The notes under the pieces are model-generated. The model was not told the origin of the DNA. It made no database searches and saw nothing but the letters and a program-made list of their open reading frames with translations. From Forficula auricularia (lineage: Eukaryota; Arthropoda; Insecta; Dermaptera; Forficulidae), in NCBI GenBank assembly GCA_024734495.1, contig JALMQS010000099.1, positions 94,289,388 to 94,353,387 on the forward strand: a DNA stretch of 64,000 nt. The letters are read 5' to 3'. Made by a program: the position numbers and the translations under genes. Positions 31,859-43,374 of the stretch are shown here, piece after piece (the stretch's first letter is position 1; every line of letters begins with the position of its first letter).

Positions 31859-32529
31859 AAGGTAGACTCAATTTTCGAATCAATTATTATCCTTAAAATA
31901 AGTTCCTCTGTAGATATAATTTCTTTATTTTTTAATCAATATACCTGTTTAAAATGAAAGCATTCTTCAATAAAATTATTTTCTAAAACGTCGATATACG
32001 TTTCGTACAACTTTGCAACATTCTTTCTAATTGTTTCTTCATTTAAATTTTTTTAAATTGATCAGAAGCCCAAATTTTGAGCAAATGTCATCATAGGCAC
32101 ACTTTCTCTTTATTTACTTATACTTCTGCTATAAGTTTATCAGTAATAGCACAATATGTGTATTTATGCGGAATTATTTATTGGCATCAAATGTCTTCTT
32201 TCGACGTATTTACGTCTTACTATTTTTTTTCTTCTAAGTCTGAAAGTAGATTGAATGATTTAGAAATTTTATCGATTCAAACTGACACTATGAATTCGAT
32301 TTTATTTGACGAAAATTTTCGTTGAGAATAATTTCAGACAAAAAGTGTAATGCTAAATATCTATAATATAATATATGAGTTTTTATATTCTGTTGGAATG
32401 AAGATTTTGTTACATTTTATGTGATTCTAATAAACGTTTGTGAATAACTTTCGTATTCCTTATTTATTTACCTATTTTTAGTTTTCGATAAGAAACTAGC
32501 TGAACTAAATAAGAATAATTAATTCTAAT
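31859..32529. other. AT-rich intergenic
   Basis: The frame 32077-32325 (82 codons) has no recognisable domain and no splice context. Nothing else was found. Confidence 0.35.
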
Positions 32530-32772
32530 TTTGAACGAAATCGACTAGTACTTTTGAGAAAATTGTCAAAAATCCCGAAAACCCTCTATGAAAGCCCGTT
32601 TTAGAAACATTTTTAAATTCACCTTCATGTCACAAGTCAATATTTCGTTTCATATGACTTTTTAAACTTTTTTCAAAGGCTTCTCATGCTTTCAAAAAAC
32701 ATAGTTTTTTAGACGGTTCAGGTGGTTTTTGACGATTTTCTCAAAAAGTATCAAATCGATTTCGTTCAAAAT
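32530..32772. repeat. Foldback element
   Basis: The ends GAACGAAATCGACTAGTACT and the near complement AGTATCAAATCGATTTCGTTC enclose further pairing (GAGAAAATTGTCAAAAA and TTTTTGACGATTTTCTC). About 240 bp. Confidence 0.7.
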
Positions 32773-33315
32773 TAAATTAAATTATTAATAATTAATTGTT
32801 TTATAATATCTATTAATTTCATATTTTTTAAAAATTTTCAACGGAGTTATTAGGTTTTTTCAAAATTAGACTTCAAATAAACTACCCTTCAAAATAAAAA
32901 TTTCTTAATAATAATTATTTTTCATAAAAGATATAAGAAAATAACATCCAGATATGAAATTTCAATAGATTTAATTTAATATTTAATGAGAAAAAATAGA
33001 ACATTTTGCCATTTCTAGTTGATTCGCTCCCAGAGAGAAGAAATTGAATCTTTTCGTACATTTTCTTTTAAACTACGAAATTCTTAATCAAAGGGTTATT
33101 TTCTTATATTAGACAGATATTGTGAACCTTCAGATAAATGAAATCGATAAAATAAGATCGATTTCTTTCTCATTTATAATTCTTTTGGTCTTTTATATCG
33201 AGAGGCTGGGTCGCAAGCCCGCATGGCTGACGCGGAGGCATTCGTTATAAATTCAACAATTCTATTTAGTCTTCAGCGAGGGGTGAGCCGCGTCCTAATA
33301 TGCTGTACACCTATT
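32773..33315. other. AT-rich intergenic
   Basis: Nothing recognised. A GC-richer piece at 33190-33300 has no pairing ends. Confidence 0.35.
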
Positions 33316-33530
33316 TCCATTGTACTTCCAAATATTTCCAAGTATTCCAAATATTTCTAAGTAATTCCAAAATTTCCAAGTAATTTCAAAATTTCCAGGC
33401 ACTTCCAAATGATTTCCAAGTACTTCCAAATAATCCCAAGCACTTTCAAATATTTCCAAGTACTTCCAAATATTTCCAAGTACTTCCAAATATTTCCAGG
33501 TACTTCCAAAATACTTCCAAAGAGGTGTAC
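33316..33530. repeat. Minisatellite, 20-bp unit of two 10-bp halves
   Basis: About ten copies of TTTCCAAGTACTTCCAAATA with substitutions and small indels. The 3' copies are most uniform. Each unit is two half-units of the TTCCAA type. GTACACCTA-TTCCA-type sequence flanks both ends in direct orientation (33304 and 33525). The - strand frames across it encode repeats of WKYLEIF-like peptides, a by-product of the 20-bp period. Confidence 0.85.
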
Positions 33531-33910
33531 ACCTACTTCCAATTGCGTATCACCCTCTGGTCCTCAGTATTGATATATCTTGTAACATTATAAATTCATA
33601 TATTTAAATGTACGATTATAAAATATAATATAATAAATAAAATAATTTAATAAAAAGAGATATATAGAAAAAATGCCTTGGGCTGGCAAACACGAATCCA
33701 AGACTCATAGAGCAGAGCAAAGCTATAGTATTATCGTATTATTAAGTTTTAAATAAATAATTTTAGTATTAAATAATTAAAAGCGTTAATAAAAATTAGT
33801 TATTATTTTATTATAAAAATATAGTATTGTTGTAGTGTTGTAAGTGGACTACTAGTCCGTAAAATTATCTAAATAAATAAATAAATAAAATAAATTGTAC
33901 ACCTGATGAA

Positions 33911-34441
33911 TCTGCAGCAAGGAAGATTGGCTTCTTATTCAGGTCCAAGCGATTTTACAAACCCCCACAACTTCTCACCATCTACAAGGCCCAGATCCGC
34001 CCCTGTCTCGAATACGGCTCTCATCTGTGGAGAGGGGCCTCAAAATACTCTCTTGCTACCCTGGATGCAATTCAGAAACGAGCCGTCAGGCTAATTGACG
34101 ATTCTACCCTCACTGACTCCCTCGACTCGCTGGCTCATCGAAGAGATGTCTCTGCCCTTTCCCTTTTCTATAGATACTATCACGGCAGGTGCTCTGATGA
34201 GATAAAATCAATAATTCCCCCCAAAGCATGCTTTGCACGTAGCACGCGTTTTGCCGACTCCCAACACTCTCTCGCGGTCAAACTAGAAAAGTGCCGGACC
34301 ACTTCATTCGCCAATACATATATCCCCATGACTTCAAGGAACTGGAACTCTCTTCCAGCCTCTATCTTTCCCAGCACCTATAATCTTCAAACCTTCAAAA
34401 CCGGAGTGCATAGACACCTACGTCTACACCCTCTCACTTAA
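33911..34441 (+). pseudogene. Non-LTR reverse transcriptase C-terminal fragment, copy 2
   Basis: An open frame of 176 codons with no start Met, from [20 protein letters not shown] through [37 protein letters not shown] and [20 protein letters not shown] to [13 protein letters not shown] and TAA. It is the same protein end as the - strand copy at 25188-25841, but here the last residues are still in frame. It is 5'-truncated, since nothing upstream of 33905 matches. It lacks the catalytic palm, so it cannot act alone. Confidence 0.88.
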
Positions 34442-34542
34442 TCAACTTTCTTCTCTTCGGTAATGCAAGGGTCTTTCGAGATCCATAGGGGCTGCATCTT
34501 TACTGGTGCACCCCTTCTTGCATTCGATTGCATTAAAAAAAA
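34442..34542 (+). mobile_element. 3' UTR and A-tail of the non-LTR fragment
   Basis: Shares GATCCATAGG, GCTGCATCTTTACTGGTG and ATTCGATTGCATTAAAAAA with the other copy (25180-25270, complement). The A-run at 34533-34540 is the retrotransposon tail. Confidence 0.8.
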
Positions 34543-35844
34543 GAGATAAATCAAATCTATCTTATCTTTAGTTAATTAGTTATTAAGTTATTATTTATAA
34601 ATACTTTTGTAATTACCGTTCGTATGATTGTTCCAAATTTGTTTTCGAATTTTAACTCCTTTTTAATAATATCGATTTTCTTCATTTATCATTTTGTATT
34701 CCATATTCTCCAATATTCTTTACAGGTGTTTTTTTTTTGTGAATTTAGCATTTTTCTTAAAACCTATATTCCATATGTCTTCAAATTTCCTAGTTATATA
34801 AAAAATTATTTAACCTTTATTCTGCAATAAATTTCTTTTATTTAATTTTTTTTCCTAATTATAAAATGTCCATATATATGATGGTCTCAGGGAAAAGAGC
34901 CCTTATTACCCCTCACCTGGTCAAAAATTCACTCAGTAATGAATTTTTGAATATTTAGAAGTAAAAGTAAAAGTTTTGTGTTATAGCCGTTTAAATTTTG
35001 ACAATTTTAAGCCTACAAAAAATACGACATTTATTCCATTTCTACCCTCGCTATAATTCCGGCTGAAAATTTGCTACTGAATTCAAATATGTAATTAAAC
35101 TACATTAAACACACGCTAAAATCTGACCCCGGGGGTAGACACAAATTAAAAAAAAAATATAACTAGTATCGTAATTAGGCTTATGGCTAGAAAAGCCGAA
35201 AAGCCAAAAAAACAAAACAAAAAAAATAAGGTCCCTTTCCCTGACCATCACATATTATATATATATACATAAAAATTAGCACTATTTAAATATATAGGAT
35301 ATACTAATATGAAATATAAATCAGAAAATTACCTGGAAAATATTTCATACTTCTTTCATTTCTTATTTGATTAAAAACGTCAGGATTTGGGGAAGTTACG
35401 ATCACCGTGGGACTTTATTATGATAGCAAGAGGTCCCACTTCGGAATTACCTCGCAGCTGGTATTTGTATATTTTTTAGCTGAATGACATACAAATGTAA
35501 AATATTATATAGAAAGAATATATTTTTAATAAAACATATCTTTCACCATACGTACGAATTTTATAATAGGTATAGTTTTAAGCAGGCAGGCGAAACACGC
35601 ACACATACTCAGGGCCTTTCAGAGAAAATGCAAGACCCAGGACAACTAATATTTTTGAGAGCCTTCAAAATTCAAAATAAAACTCTGGAAATTAAAATTG
35701 ATTTTTTGATCCAATACTATGTAATAATAATTAGATAAAAAATTGATATCTAAACGTTCATGTTAAATTTATTTTCATTTATCTTTTACTGATAAATAAT
35801 AATATTTTCCTTTTTTTAAATAAAAATATTCTTTTATATTTTAG
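34543..35844. other. AT-rich intergenic
   Basis: No transposon ends or conserved frames were found. The frame 35484-35738 (84 codons) has no recognised domain. Confidence 0.35.
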
Positions 35845-35954
35845 AAAATCGAGCCCACCTAGAGAAATGCTTCAAGATAATAGAAATTAAAAACATTTTA
35901 TTCATTGGTGAGGCAGAAATCGACCAGATCAGACGCAGCAGCCATTCTTCCAAG
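35845..35954 (+). CDS. Possible isolated coding exon, unknown gene
   Basis: A 110-bp stretch bounded by a good acceptor (TTTTATATTTTAG, ending 35844) and a strong donor (AAG then GTAAGAG, from 35955). One frame is open throughout: two bases completing a codon, then 36 codons including NRAHLEKCFKIIEIKNILFI and GEAEIDQIRRSSHSSK, ending in phase 0. I recognise no family. No partner exon is visible nearby, so it could be an exon of a long-intron gene, an alternative exon or chance. Confidence 0.35.
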
Positions 35955-36599
35955 GTAAGAGCAAATCAACTAAACTCTAATTAATTTGGATATATTATTA
36001 ATACATTAATTAGTATATAAGTCATATTAATAATACGACATCATATTATACTCAAAACAACCACCTCTCAAAATGAAATCTTTATCTTTTATTGAAAATA
36101 GTTAATTTAAAAATAAAAGGCAAATCTTTTAGTTAATATATCAAGAAACTAGTTAATTATAGTTCTTAATTTCACTGTTTCTCTATCCGATCGCCTATTC
36201 GAACCCTTGATAAATAAATAATAGATAAAATATCTGTATTTAAAATTTAAAATACTGATGATTAAGTTCATTCCTTTGAAACTATAGTGTCTAACAAATA
36301 ACTTGTATATTGGTATAAAAATGCGGTCCATGGATGCTGTGGATGCTACACATCCCTAAAATTTCAAAAGTCAAGGGTATTTTCATACCATGTCTTAAAA
36401 ATGTAATGTTAAATTTGAAAAATTACGAAAAATTCTGCGTTTATCAAGAATTTTATAAAAGGAGCGTAAAAATAAAATAACATTTTAAAAATTGAAGAGT
36501 TCTCTTTTGGACAGCATTCTCGGGTTGAATGTCTCCGGCATATATATTTATTCGTTAAAATTGTGAATAATATTATAGGAAATGATTAAGATGATGGAT
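35955..36599. other. Intergenic with repeat fragments
   Basis: 36247-36285 is a degenerate copy of the 19386-type motif (CTGATGA ... GAAACTATAGT). 36325-36545 matches the SINE-like repeat at 8765-9010. Confidence 0.5.
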
Positions 36600-37235
36600 G
36601 ATTTTATTATGTTTGGCTCGAAGGGTTAGTTGGAAGGAGATTCGCCGGGCTTGGATGGGAGATAATCTTCAAAGGTTAGAATCTCTCTTGGCGGCGTTAA
36701 AGCCAGAAAAATGCTATTTTAAAATAAGAATTTGCACTAGGCAGTTGAAAATATGCTTTTCCAAAATATGAATATGCCAGAGGCAATTGGAAACATGCTT
36801 TAAATAAAATAATGGCACAAGGCCCGCATTTATTGCTTCTTCGTTACAGAACGTGTATACAAATTACTTCTTAGACACAAGCCGTTTCTGTTCCCAGGTG
36901 AGTTGTCTCCTTCGATGAGCTTTATCAACTGAATAACAACTCACAACAGACGAATGACAACTGAGCTCGCGTCGAGGAGCGAGCTGCATTTATAACCTGG
37001 CTCTAATTAGCAATTAAGCTGATTGGTTAATTATTCCCGTCTTTAGGATGACGTGTGCATAACTTTTCACGCCATTGCTTCTCGTTATAAAAGGGGCGTG
37101 TCCCTGCTGCTCATCCGTCAGTTTATCGAAGGATTCTGACCGGCAAACAGCAAGCAAACTCCTTTTTCAAGGCGAAAACAAATCTTTATTTTCAAAAGAA
37201 TTTTACATTGAAAGGAGCGTAGAATAAAATCCCAC
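36600..37235 (+). mobile_element. Possible solo LTR or promoter-like segment
   Basis: This is clearly less AT-rich than its surroundings. It has TATAAAAG at 37086-37093, an arthropod-type initiator TCAGTT at 37118-37123 about 33 bp downstream, and AATAAA at 37211-37216 near the end. TATA, start and poly(A) signal in that order is the U3-R-U5 layout of an LTR. I could not define exact TG...CA ends or a target duplication, and no gag/pol lies next to it. It could also be a host promoter. Confidence 0.4.
37086..37123 (+). promoter_or_regulatory. Candidate RNA polymerase II core promoter (TATA + initiator)
   Basis: TATAAAAG at 37086 and TCAGTT at 37118, with the A of the initiator at 37120. The spacing is at the upper edge of the usual range. 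Downstream of it no coding sequence was found before 37474. Confidence 0.4.
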
Positions 37236-37473
37236 AATATTGTAAGTACCTACATGTTTATTTGCATAAAGCAGAGGATCGCCTCAATGATTTACCTTTG
37301 TGATTCAAAAGAGAGAGTCAAGAATAATTTAAAATAATAAAATTTCAAAACAAAACGAAGAAAACTGATATTTAGAATAGAAGATTCTCATTTATAAGAA
37401 GATATCATAAATTGATAATGGGCCCAAAATTCAGACGGGGTTCTTTCGTAAAGGATTATAAATTATTTTATTA
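37236..37473. other. AT-rich intergenic
   Basis: Nothing recognised. Confidence 0.35.
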
Positions 37474-37902
37474 AATTGAAAGTAATGGAAGGCAGCCTCA
37501 GAGGTAGTGAGGAAAGAAAAAATTAACACATATAAAATAAGGTGTAATTTATTGGAATCCTTCCTCCTTTCCTTTCAAACCGACGTTTCGGAGGATTTTT
37601 CCTCCTTCTTCAGGGTTTCAAAGGGTCAATTAAGAAAAGAAGGGAAAAATTTTTTTTGTCTTTCTATGCCTTTTGTTACAAATGAAGAAAGTTTTTGAAC
37701 ACTACTGTGGAGAGAAGAAGGAAACATTTTATTTGTTTCATTCATTGACCCTTTGAAACCCTGAAGAAGGAGGGAAAAATCCTCCGAAACGTCGGTTTGA
37801 AAGGAAAGGAGGAAGGATTCCAATAAATTACACCTTATTTTATATGTGTTAATTTTTTCTTTCCTCACTACCTCTGGGCTGCCTTCCATTACTTTCAATT
37901 AA
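37474..37902. mobile_element. 429-bp foldback element with two mirrored hammerhead-like motifs
   Basis: The ends AATTGAAAGTAATGGAAGGC and its complement (to 37902) are perfect inverses, and the arms are almost identical over about 150 bp. Motifs point outward at 37582-37613 (-) and 37761-37793 (+). The two long open frames here (one per strand) are the same arm read outward in both directions, not genes. Confidence 0.85.
37761..37793 (+). ncRNA. Hammerhead-ribozyme-like motif with strong helix I
   Basis: CTGAAGA at 37761-37767, an extra A, a perfect 5-bp hairpin GGAGG/CCTCC with a 7-base loop, and GAAACGTC at 37786-37793. The flanks CCTTTGAAACC (before) and GGTTTGAAAGG (after) pair at ten of eleven positions. 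ACGT leaves no loop for stem III, so self-cleavage would need two copies pairing. The mirrored copy at 37582-37613 (-) keeps the same hairpin and flanks. Confidence 0.4.
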
Positions 37903-39833
37903 AATTTCTACCAGTCCGTCTCTCTCCAGAGAAAATTTCGTTGCAATTTTATTAAATATTAAATATAAGAGAGGGGACAGGTTGTATGGTAAAGTCATGT
38001 GGATGGCCAAATCAGTTTATTTTTTAAAGTGTTTAAACAAAATTCTCAATATCTTTAGCTTTATGACCAGTATTTGGTATAAATTCTAAAAATCTCTCTA
38101 CTATTTCACCATTTTCACGTATATATAAGCTGATCGACATGTGCTATATTAAGCGTAGAATATACACTACTTAGCGTTTTGAACTCCAGTAGAAATTTGT
38201 TGTAATATTTTATCACGAATCAATTTTCTTAAGAAACTTTTTGTTTAACAATTTAACAATTATTACAAATACTTTACTGAAATTTGTTTATACATTCACA
38301 GCAAAACTAAGTCAAATCGATTTTAAGATTTTGCAGCATCTAAAATTTTAGCGACCCTAAAATTTTGCTGTCCTAGTCCAGGGCCTCATGAGCCTAAACG
38401 TAAATCCATCACTAGGTACCTATAACGTAACCATAAATGAACAATTTATATATACGTTAAGTTTATTAATAATTACTAGGGCAGCTCTAGTGTACCGAGT
38501 CGAGAAAAAGTTTTCACTTTTTTATTATTTAATGTACGGGTGAGCGATTCTTTCATTAGAATTTGATCGATGAAAATAACTACAGAAGAGAGAAAAGAGC
38601 ACAGATAGAATCTCTTTTTTAGAGTTAAGGTGTATTACAAGGATGCCTAGCACAAGTTCAATACCTGCCCAATTCAAGTCCAGACCTGTTTCAGACGATT
38701 AGAGATTAATTTCTTAATTCCTATTATTCTAGGAATGGCCTTTTGCACTTGGACCAAAACAATACTCATTATAGAGAGAGAGTATATTCACTTGGATCTC
38801 ATTAAAATTCAGACACAAATATATAAAAGAAATTACTTGTTGCTGCTCTTTAGCAAGCTCTGCCGAGAATTGAAAAAGTTTTTACTTTTTCTTCTATTTA
38901 TTTGTATTTTTAATTGAGTCGAGAAATCCACTAAAATTTTGTTCACAATTAACTTTGCCATGGAAGCACTTAAAATTTTTTTTTCCAAAAACCGGGACAA
39001 AATGACAAACTAACCGGCACACTTGAACCATACCTTCAAACCGAGACGTATGGAAGGCTAACTAAACTATAGGATTTTTGAATGTCTTAACCTCATGATT
39101 TCGCTTAATTTATTTGATCCAAATAGCTTTTGATGCATCTCTTAAAAAGCCCTAATTTTCACATATTACACATCATAAAGTAAATTTTTTTCCATCTAAG
39201 AAAAAGAACAAATATAGTTGAATACCCAGATATAATTTTTTAGACTTCGAAATTTCATTTAGTTTATATGATAGGTATGTATTTGTTGAAATGATTTTTA
39301 AAATTATTATAATCAAGAAGAAATATTTCTTTATAACCAAGTTGATTTTTTTCGAAATAAGTTTATAGTTTTTTAATCCTATTTAATTGAGACAAAGTAT
39401 TAAAATAATAACATTCCCAGTTTAGAGTGTTTTCAAACCTTTTTGTTGACTTCCTCTATTAAATGAACATTTCTAATATCTTTTATATTATCTATTAATA
39501 TTACTAATTCAAAAATAATTATATTGATATTTCTTGTTTAATGTTTGCAATCATAATTTATTTTCATTTGACATTTCCTGATAGTGAATAAATAATATTG
39601 TATTTCGAACTTACAAATATCCTATTGTTTTGTGTAATATAAATTAATAAAATTCATTATCAAGATCATATAAAGTACATTTGTATTCTCTCCAACATTA
39701 TTTTTATTTCATTTTACCTCACGACAAAGATATTAATTTTTATTTATTGCTAGATTAATTTACTCTAAGAGAGTTAAGTGGGTGGAGGTTTAATATTACA
39801 TACATAGTTTACGCTATCATTCAGTTCCAAGAC
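37903..39833. other. AT-rich intergenic
   Basis: No paired ends or exons. 37979-38020 (GGTTGTATGGTAAAGTCA, GTGGATGGCC) matches 21007-21040, a short shared repeat. Confidence 0.4.
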
Positions 39834-39900
39834 GTAACCGTAAAAGCGCGGAAAATAGCCAACTGACCCTCGGTCCGTAGTTTGGGGACCACTGTTATAG
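39834..39900 (-). mobile_element. hAT-type terminus fragment
   Basis: Complement reads CAGTGGTCCCCAAACTACGG, a typical hAT end. No opposite end was found within 2 kb. Confidence 0.5.
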
Positions 39901-41838
39901 ACCAATGATGTCAAAGTAAACCTAAGAAAACTCAAAGAAGGGAGGGAATAGGTACTCGTAAAACGGCAGTATCTGAATTTGTAGTGTAACTATTTGAAAT
40001 TAAAATATTTTCATTGAAATTTTCTAATGCATGCAGATTGAAAATTCTTTTAAAAGAAAATTTGATTGAATTAGTTTCTAATAAGGGTCTAAAGCCCAAC
40101 GTTATTAGCGAATAATTCCAAATTGTATCCTAAATGATGTTTTGATGTGTAAATGTTGTTATGCTCACATATTTAGTGAAACATGAATTCACTCCCGAAA
40201 TAGACAAATCGATTACAAATGCTGAAACGGAGTGATTTAATTCCAAACAAAACATATAAAAATTAATTGTATTGTGTAGAAATCGAAAGTGGTGTATTTA
40301 AATTAATTTATTCACACTCGAATAATACCTATAGGTACAATTTTTCAAATAAAACATATTTTCTATGACACACCATATTTTAATTATTATTAATAGAAAG
40401 TTTAAAATTTTTGCCCTTCTATTTGTCGACTAATTTTAAATAATTAAATGTTAATAATGACTATTCAGTCATGGCAGTCCAGCCAGCAGTCAACCAAATA
40501 TTTAATTACTCATAGGCTAGTAAAGAAGGACGCTATGAGTAAATTGCTGAAATCTCTACCCTCCACCATTTCAATTTTTTAAATCTGATATTCAAACAAA
40601 TTTTTATTTTTAACAAGCCACAGAGAGCTGTAGATCGCGAACACACCAGAATGTTTGACTTCGTCAAATTATGACTACAAATTTTCTCGAAATACAAAAA
40701 ATATAATTATTTTTTTCATATTTCATATTTATTAATAATATAATATTAAATCAAGTTCTTGATGATATAAAATTGATTAAATACAATTTTTCATATAGAT
40801 AAATATATAAATTAATTGAATATTATAGAAAGTACAGATAATTTTTCTGACATCACAATTAAAAAAATGTATTTAAAAAAAATTATTCTGATTAGTCATG
40901 TGATATGTTTTTACTACTTTTACTTATATAGGTATTTATATCATCTAGACCCTGATAATTCAATTATATTACGTTCTACAACGGTGATTAGCATTGGCGT
41001 AGGGAGTTTTCCTAGGGGGGGGGGCAACCGGCTAGCTGATTAGCCATCACAAGGTTTCAATTTCTAATCCGATTAGAGATAGTCTACCAACTTTTTAGTA
41101 GAATTGACAAATTTTGGAACTAACGAAATAATTTAATGAGAAATACATAAAGTGATGCCACGAAATAATAGAGTTTCGATTTTTCTAAGGGGGACAATGA
41201 GTTTTGTATGGGGGCATTGGCCCCTTGTACGTCCAAACTACCCCCATAGTGATTACCTACGAACGCAAGCTAAGTCCTGGTAGATCATTCCCTCCAAGCC
41301 CAGGTCCTTTATCAACAAGAGGTTTCGTGACAGTAATCAATATCCACTCTCGAATCATATTTTTTTTTTTAATCATATTGATGTGAGAAGGAAATACACC
41401 AGTGCATCCCCTAAAGGCCTGTATGGGATGGCCCCTCCATCGTGAAAAGAACAAAGTAGAAGGAAAGAAGCCGGGATCACAAGCCAAATCTCAAAAAGTT
41501 AGATATAATCCAATTTACTAAGTTTTTTAATGTCTTCGAGCAGTGGTAAATTCTCCGATCGATAAATTAGGTTAAATTTATCTCCCACTTAATAAAATAT
41601 ATAAGTCATTATTCTTTAGTACGTATAGTATAAAATCTATTGATTTCATCTGCTTTTGAAAATCTTCATTTGTTGGTCGCCTACCTTAAAACCCATATTA
41701 CACCGCGGGTCAGATTAAAATTTAAGACAAGAATACAAATTATTTTATTTAATTATCAGGTGTTTCAAGATAAAATAATTTTTCTTACCTACCTGACTAA
41801 CAATGCAAATTTAAATCAAATTCAAAATGACATTTTTT
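39901..41838. other. AT-rich intergenic
   Basis: 39930-39975 resembles a decayed CTGAAGAAGGAGGGAAT...AAACG motif. 40990-41030 has a TTGGCGTAGGGAG block and a G-run like other hAT-type ends, but no partner. The frames here have no recognised domain. Confidence 0.35.
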
Positions 41839-42083
41839 AATAGTTTTTACGGAATTTGGTGTTGGTACTTTGGTGAAACATTTTTTAAAATTATTGGATA
41901 AAAATACTTGGTAGGTTTCACATTAAGATATAAAAATAAAACGAATTTATTTTTGTAGAGTCTTTAATCTCGATATATTGTATATTTCGGGTGACTAACC
42001 CATCTTCAGGAGCAACAGAATGTAACTTTATATCTTAATGTGAAACCTACCAAGTATTTTTTATCCAATAATTTTGACATTTT
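41839..42083. mobile_element. Foldback element with compact hammerhead-like motif
   Basis: The arms around TTGGATAAAAATACTTGGTA (41895) and its complement (42045) are inverted. The left flank continues to AATTTGGTGTTGGTACTTTG. A shortened copy inserted in the hAT element is at 58726-58834. The - strand motif is at 41969-42012. Confidence 0.75.
41969..42012 (-). ncRNA. Hammerhead-ribozyme-like motif with all three stems
   Basis: On the - strand: CTC, then CTGAAGA (42003-42009), an extra T, hairpin GGGT/ACCC with a 5-base loop, GAA, hairpin ATATA/TATAT with loop CAA, C, then GAG pairing with the first CTC. Every core position fits a hammerhead (CUGANGA, GAA, an A-U pair and a UH cleavage site) except the one additional base after CTGAAGA. 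It is a 44-base unit, the most complete copy in the window. Confidence 0.45.
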
Positions 42084-43117
42084 TTACTTAACTTGTATAC
42101 TACGTGTATGAAATCACTCCTACAAATTGGAAGACTTCATTCAAATTAAATTGTAATTCATTTCGAAAGTTTATAATTTTTCATCTCCAATTGAGAATTT
42201 TTTTTTTAATTGCTCGTTATCATTATCATTTGTTGATTAAAATCTAGTTATCTAATAATTTTCCAAAGTAGATTCATCGCCTCTTTCGTACCGCTAGAGA
42301 ACCACCACTATATATTATATTTATTGCAGCCAATTAAGAAGTTTCATAACCTTTCTCTGGACTTATTTAGGACGTTTTTTTAATCAACTTAATATAAATA
42401 GTCACATTACAAAAAAATCCAAACATGTTTCTCTATAGGGAATGAAGAATTGAAAGGTGAAACTTGGTATTTTTAGCTCAAGTTGGCCACCACGCGAGGA
42501 GGCTGGGCACCTGCCATTCTGCCTTCTCTCATCAGATGATGATTCGTGAAATCGCCTGAATTAAAATCATTTCTCTGATGAATATGAATCATCTTCAGAT
42601 CGGTCAAGTGCATCTTTTTGAGTGCCCTGCATTAGAAAGTGGAAATATATTTGTGTCAATAGGTAAGGTGTAGTTATTTATCAGCACCAATTCAGGACCA
42701 CAACTGGTCCGTCTACCTTCTGATTTGTTATTAGCATCAATCGCCCGAAGGAAAAATTATTAAATTATCATTCAAACATAATCCCATTTATTTATTTACA
42801 AACTTGACATTTCTTAAAGTAAATTGGACTATCACATCAACTTACGCTATTCTTTTAAACAGTGAAAAATCTCAGATCTCTGTTATTTGAGTTGTTTAAT
42901 AAAAATCTACATAGAAATTTAAATTGAATCTGGTTTAGTTATCATTTTTCTGAGAACATGAAAAATGCAACAAAAAGTAGGTACTTTCTTTCAAATGGAA
43001 ATACAAATAATCAAAAAGAAAAAAAACAAACAAGTAATACCTATATTTAAAGTTAAATTTCTTGAAATTCCAGTAAAGTTTAAATCATACGTTGTCTTTT
43101 TTTAGCTTTAGTAATGT
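42084..43117. other. Intergenic, no gene recognised
   Basis: 42450-42660 is less AT-rich. A TATTTTTAG acceptor-like site at 42475 is followed by a 20-codon open run (LKLATTRGGWAPAILPSLIR) and a stop. This is too short to call an exon. Confidence 0.35.
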
Positions 43118-43345
43118 TTATCTCAACCAAAACATTCTTTGAAAAAACAGGCCAAGTTCGAAAAAGTAGTGAAATCTAATGTGTAGCCAAGTTAAATTCG
43201 CCAAGAATAATTAAGTTGAGAGATCTACTATTTTCTCAACTAAATTATTCTTGGCGAATTTAACTTGGCTACACACTAGATTTCACTATTTATTCGAACT
43301 TGTCCTGTTTTTTCACAGAATGTTTTGGTTGAGATTTCTCTTCTT
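43118..43345. mobile_element. Palindromic MITE
   Basis: The ends (ATCTCAACCAAAACATTCT and its complement AGAATGTTTTGGTTGAGAT) and the inner arms (TAGCCAAGTTAAATTCGCC and complement) pair across about 225 bp with few mismatches. Confidence 0.8.
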
Positions 43346-43374
43346 TTTGTAAACTGTGAGGAAGCCCGTTGGTC

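Noticed and set aside
32077..32325. 82-codon + strand open frame as a gene
   Set aside because: No domain, no splice or promoter context and composition like random AT-rich sequence.
33316..33530. CRISPR-like array
   Set aside because: Units are contiguous without distinct spacers, and this is a eukaryotic genome.
33295..33542. Repetitive WKYLEIF-like peptide frames on the - strand
   Set aside because: Produced by the 20-bp minisatellite; the repeat explains both frames.
37507..37898. Two overlapping open frames on opposite strands encoding nearly the same peptide
   Set aside because: They are the two arms of the inverted repeat 37474-37902 read outward. Identity between strands follows from the palindrome and not from coding.
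42475..42540. Acceptor-like site followed by LKLATTRGGWAPAILPSLIR and a stop
   Set aside because: Only 20 codons, no partner exon and no conserved motif. Too short to separate from chance.
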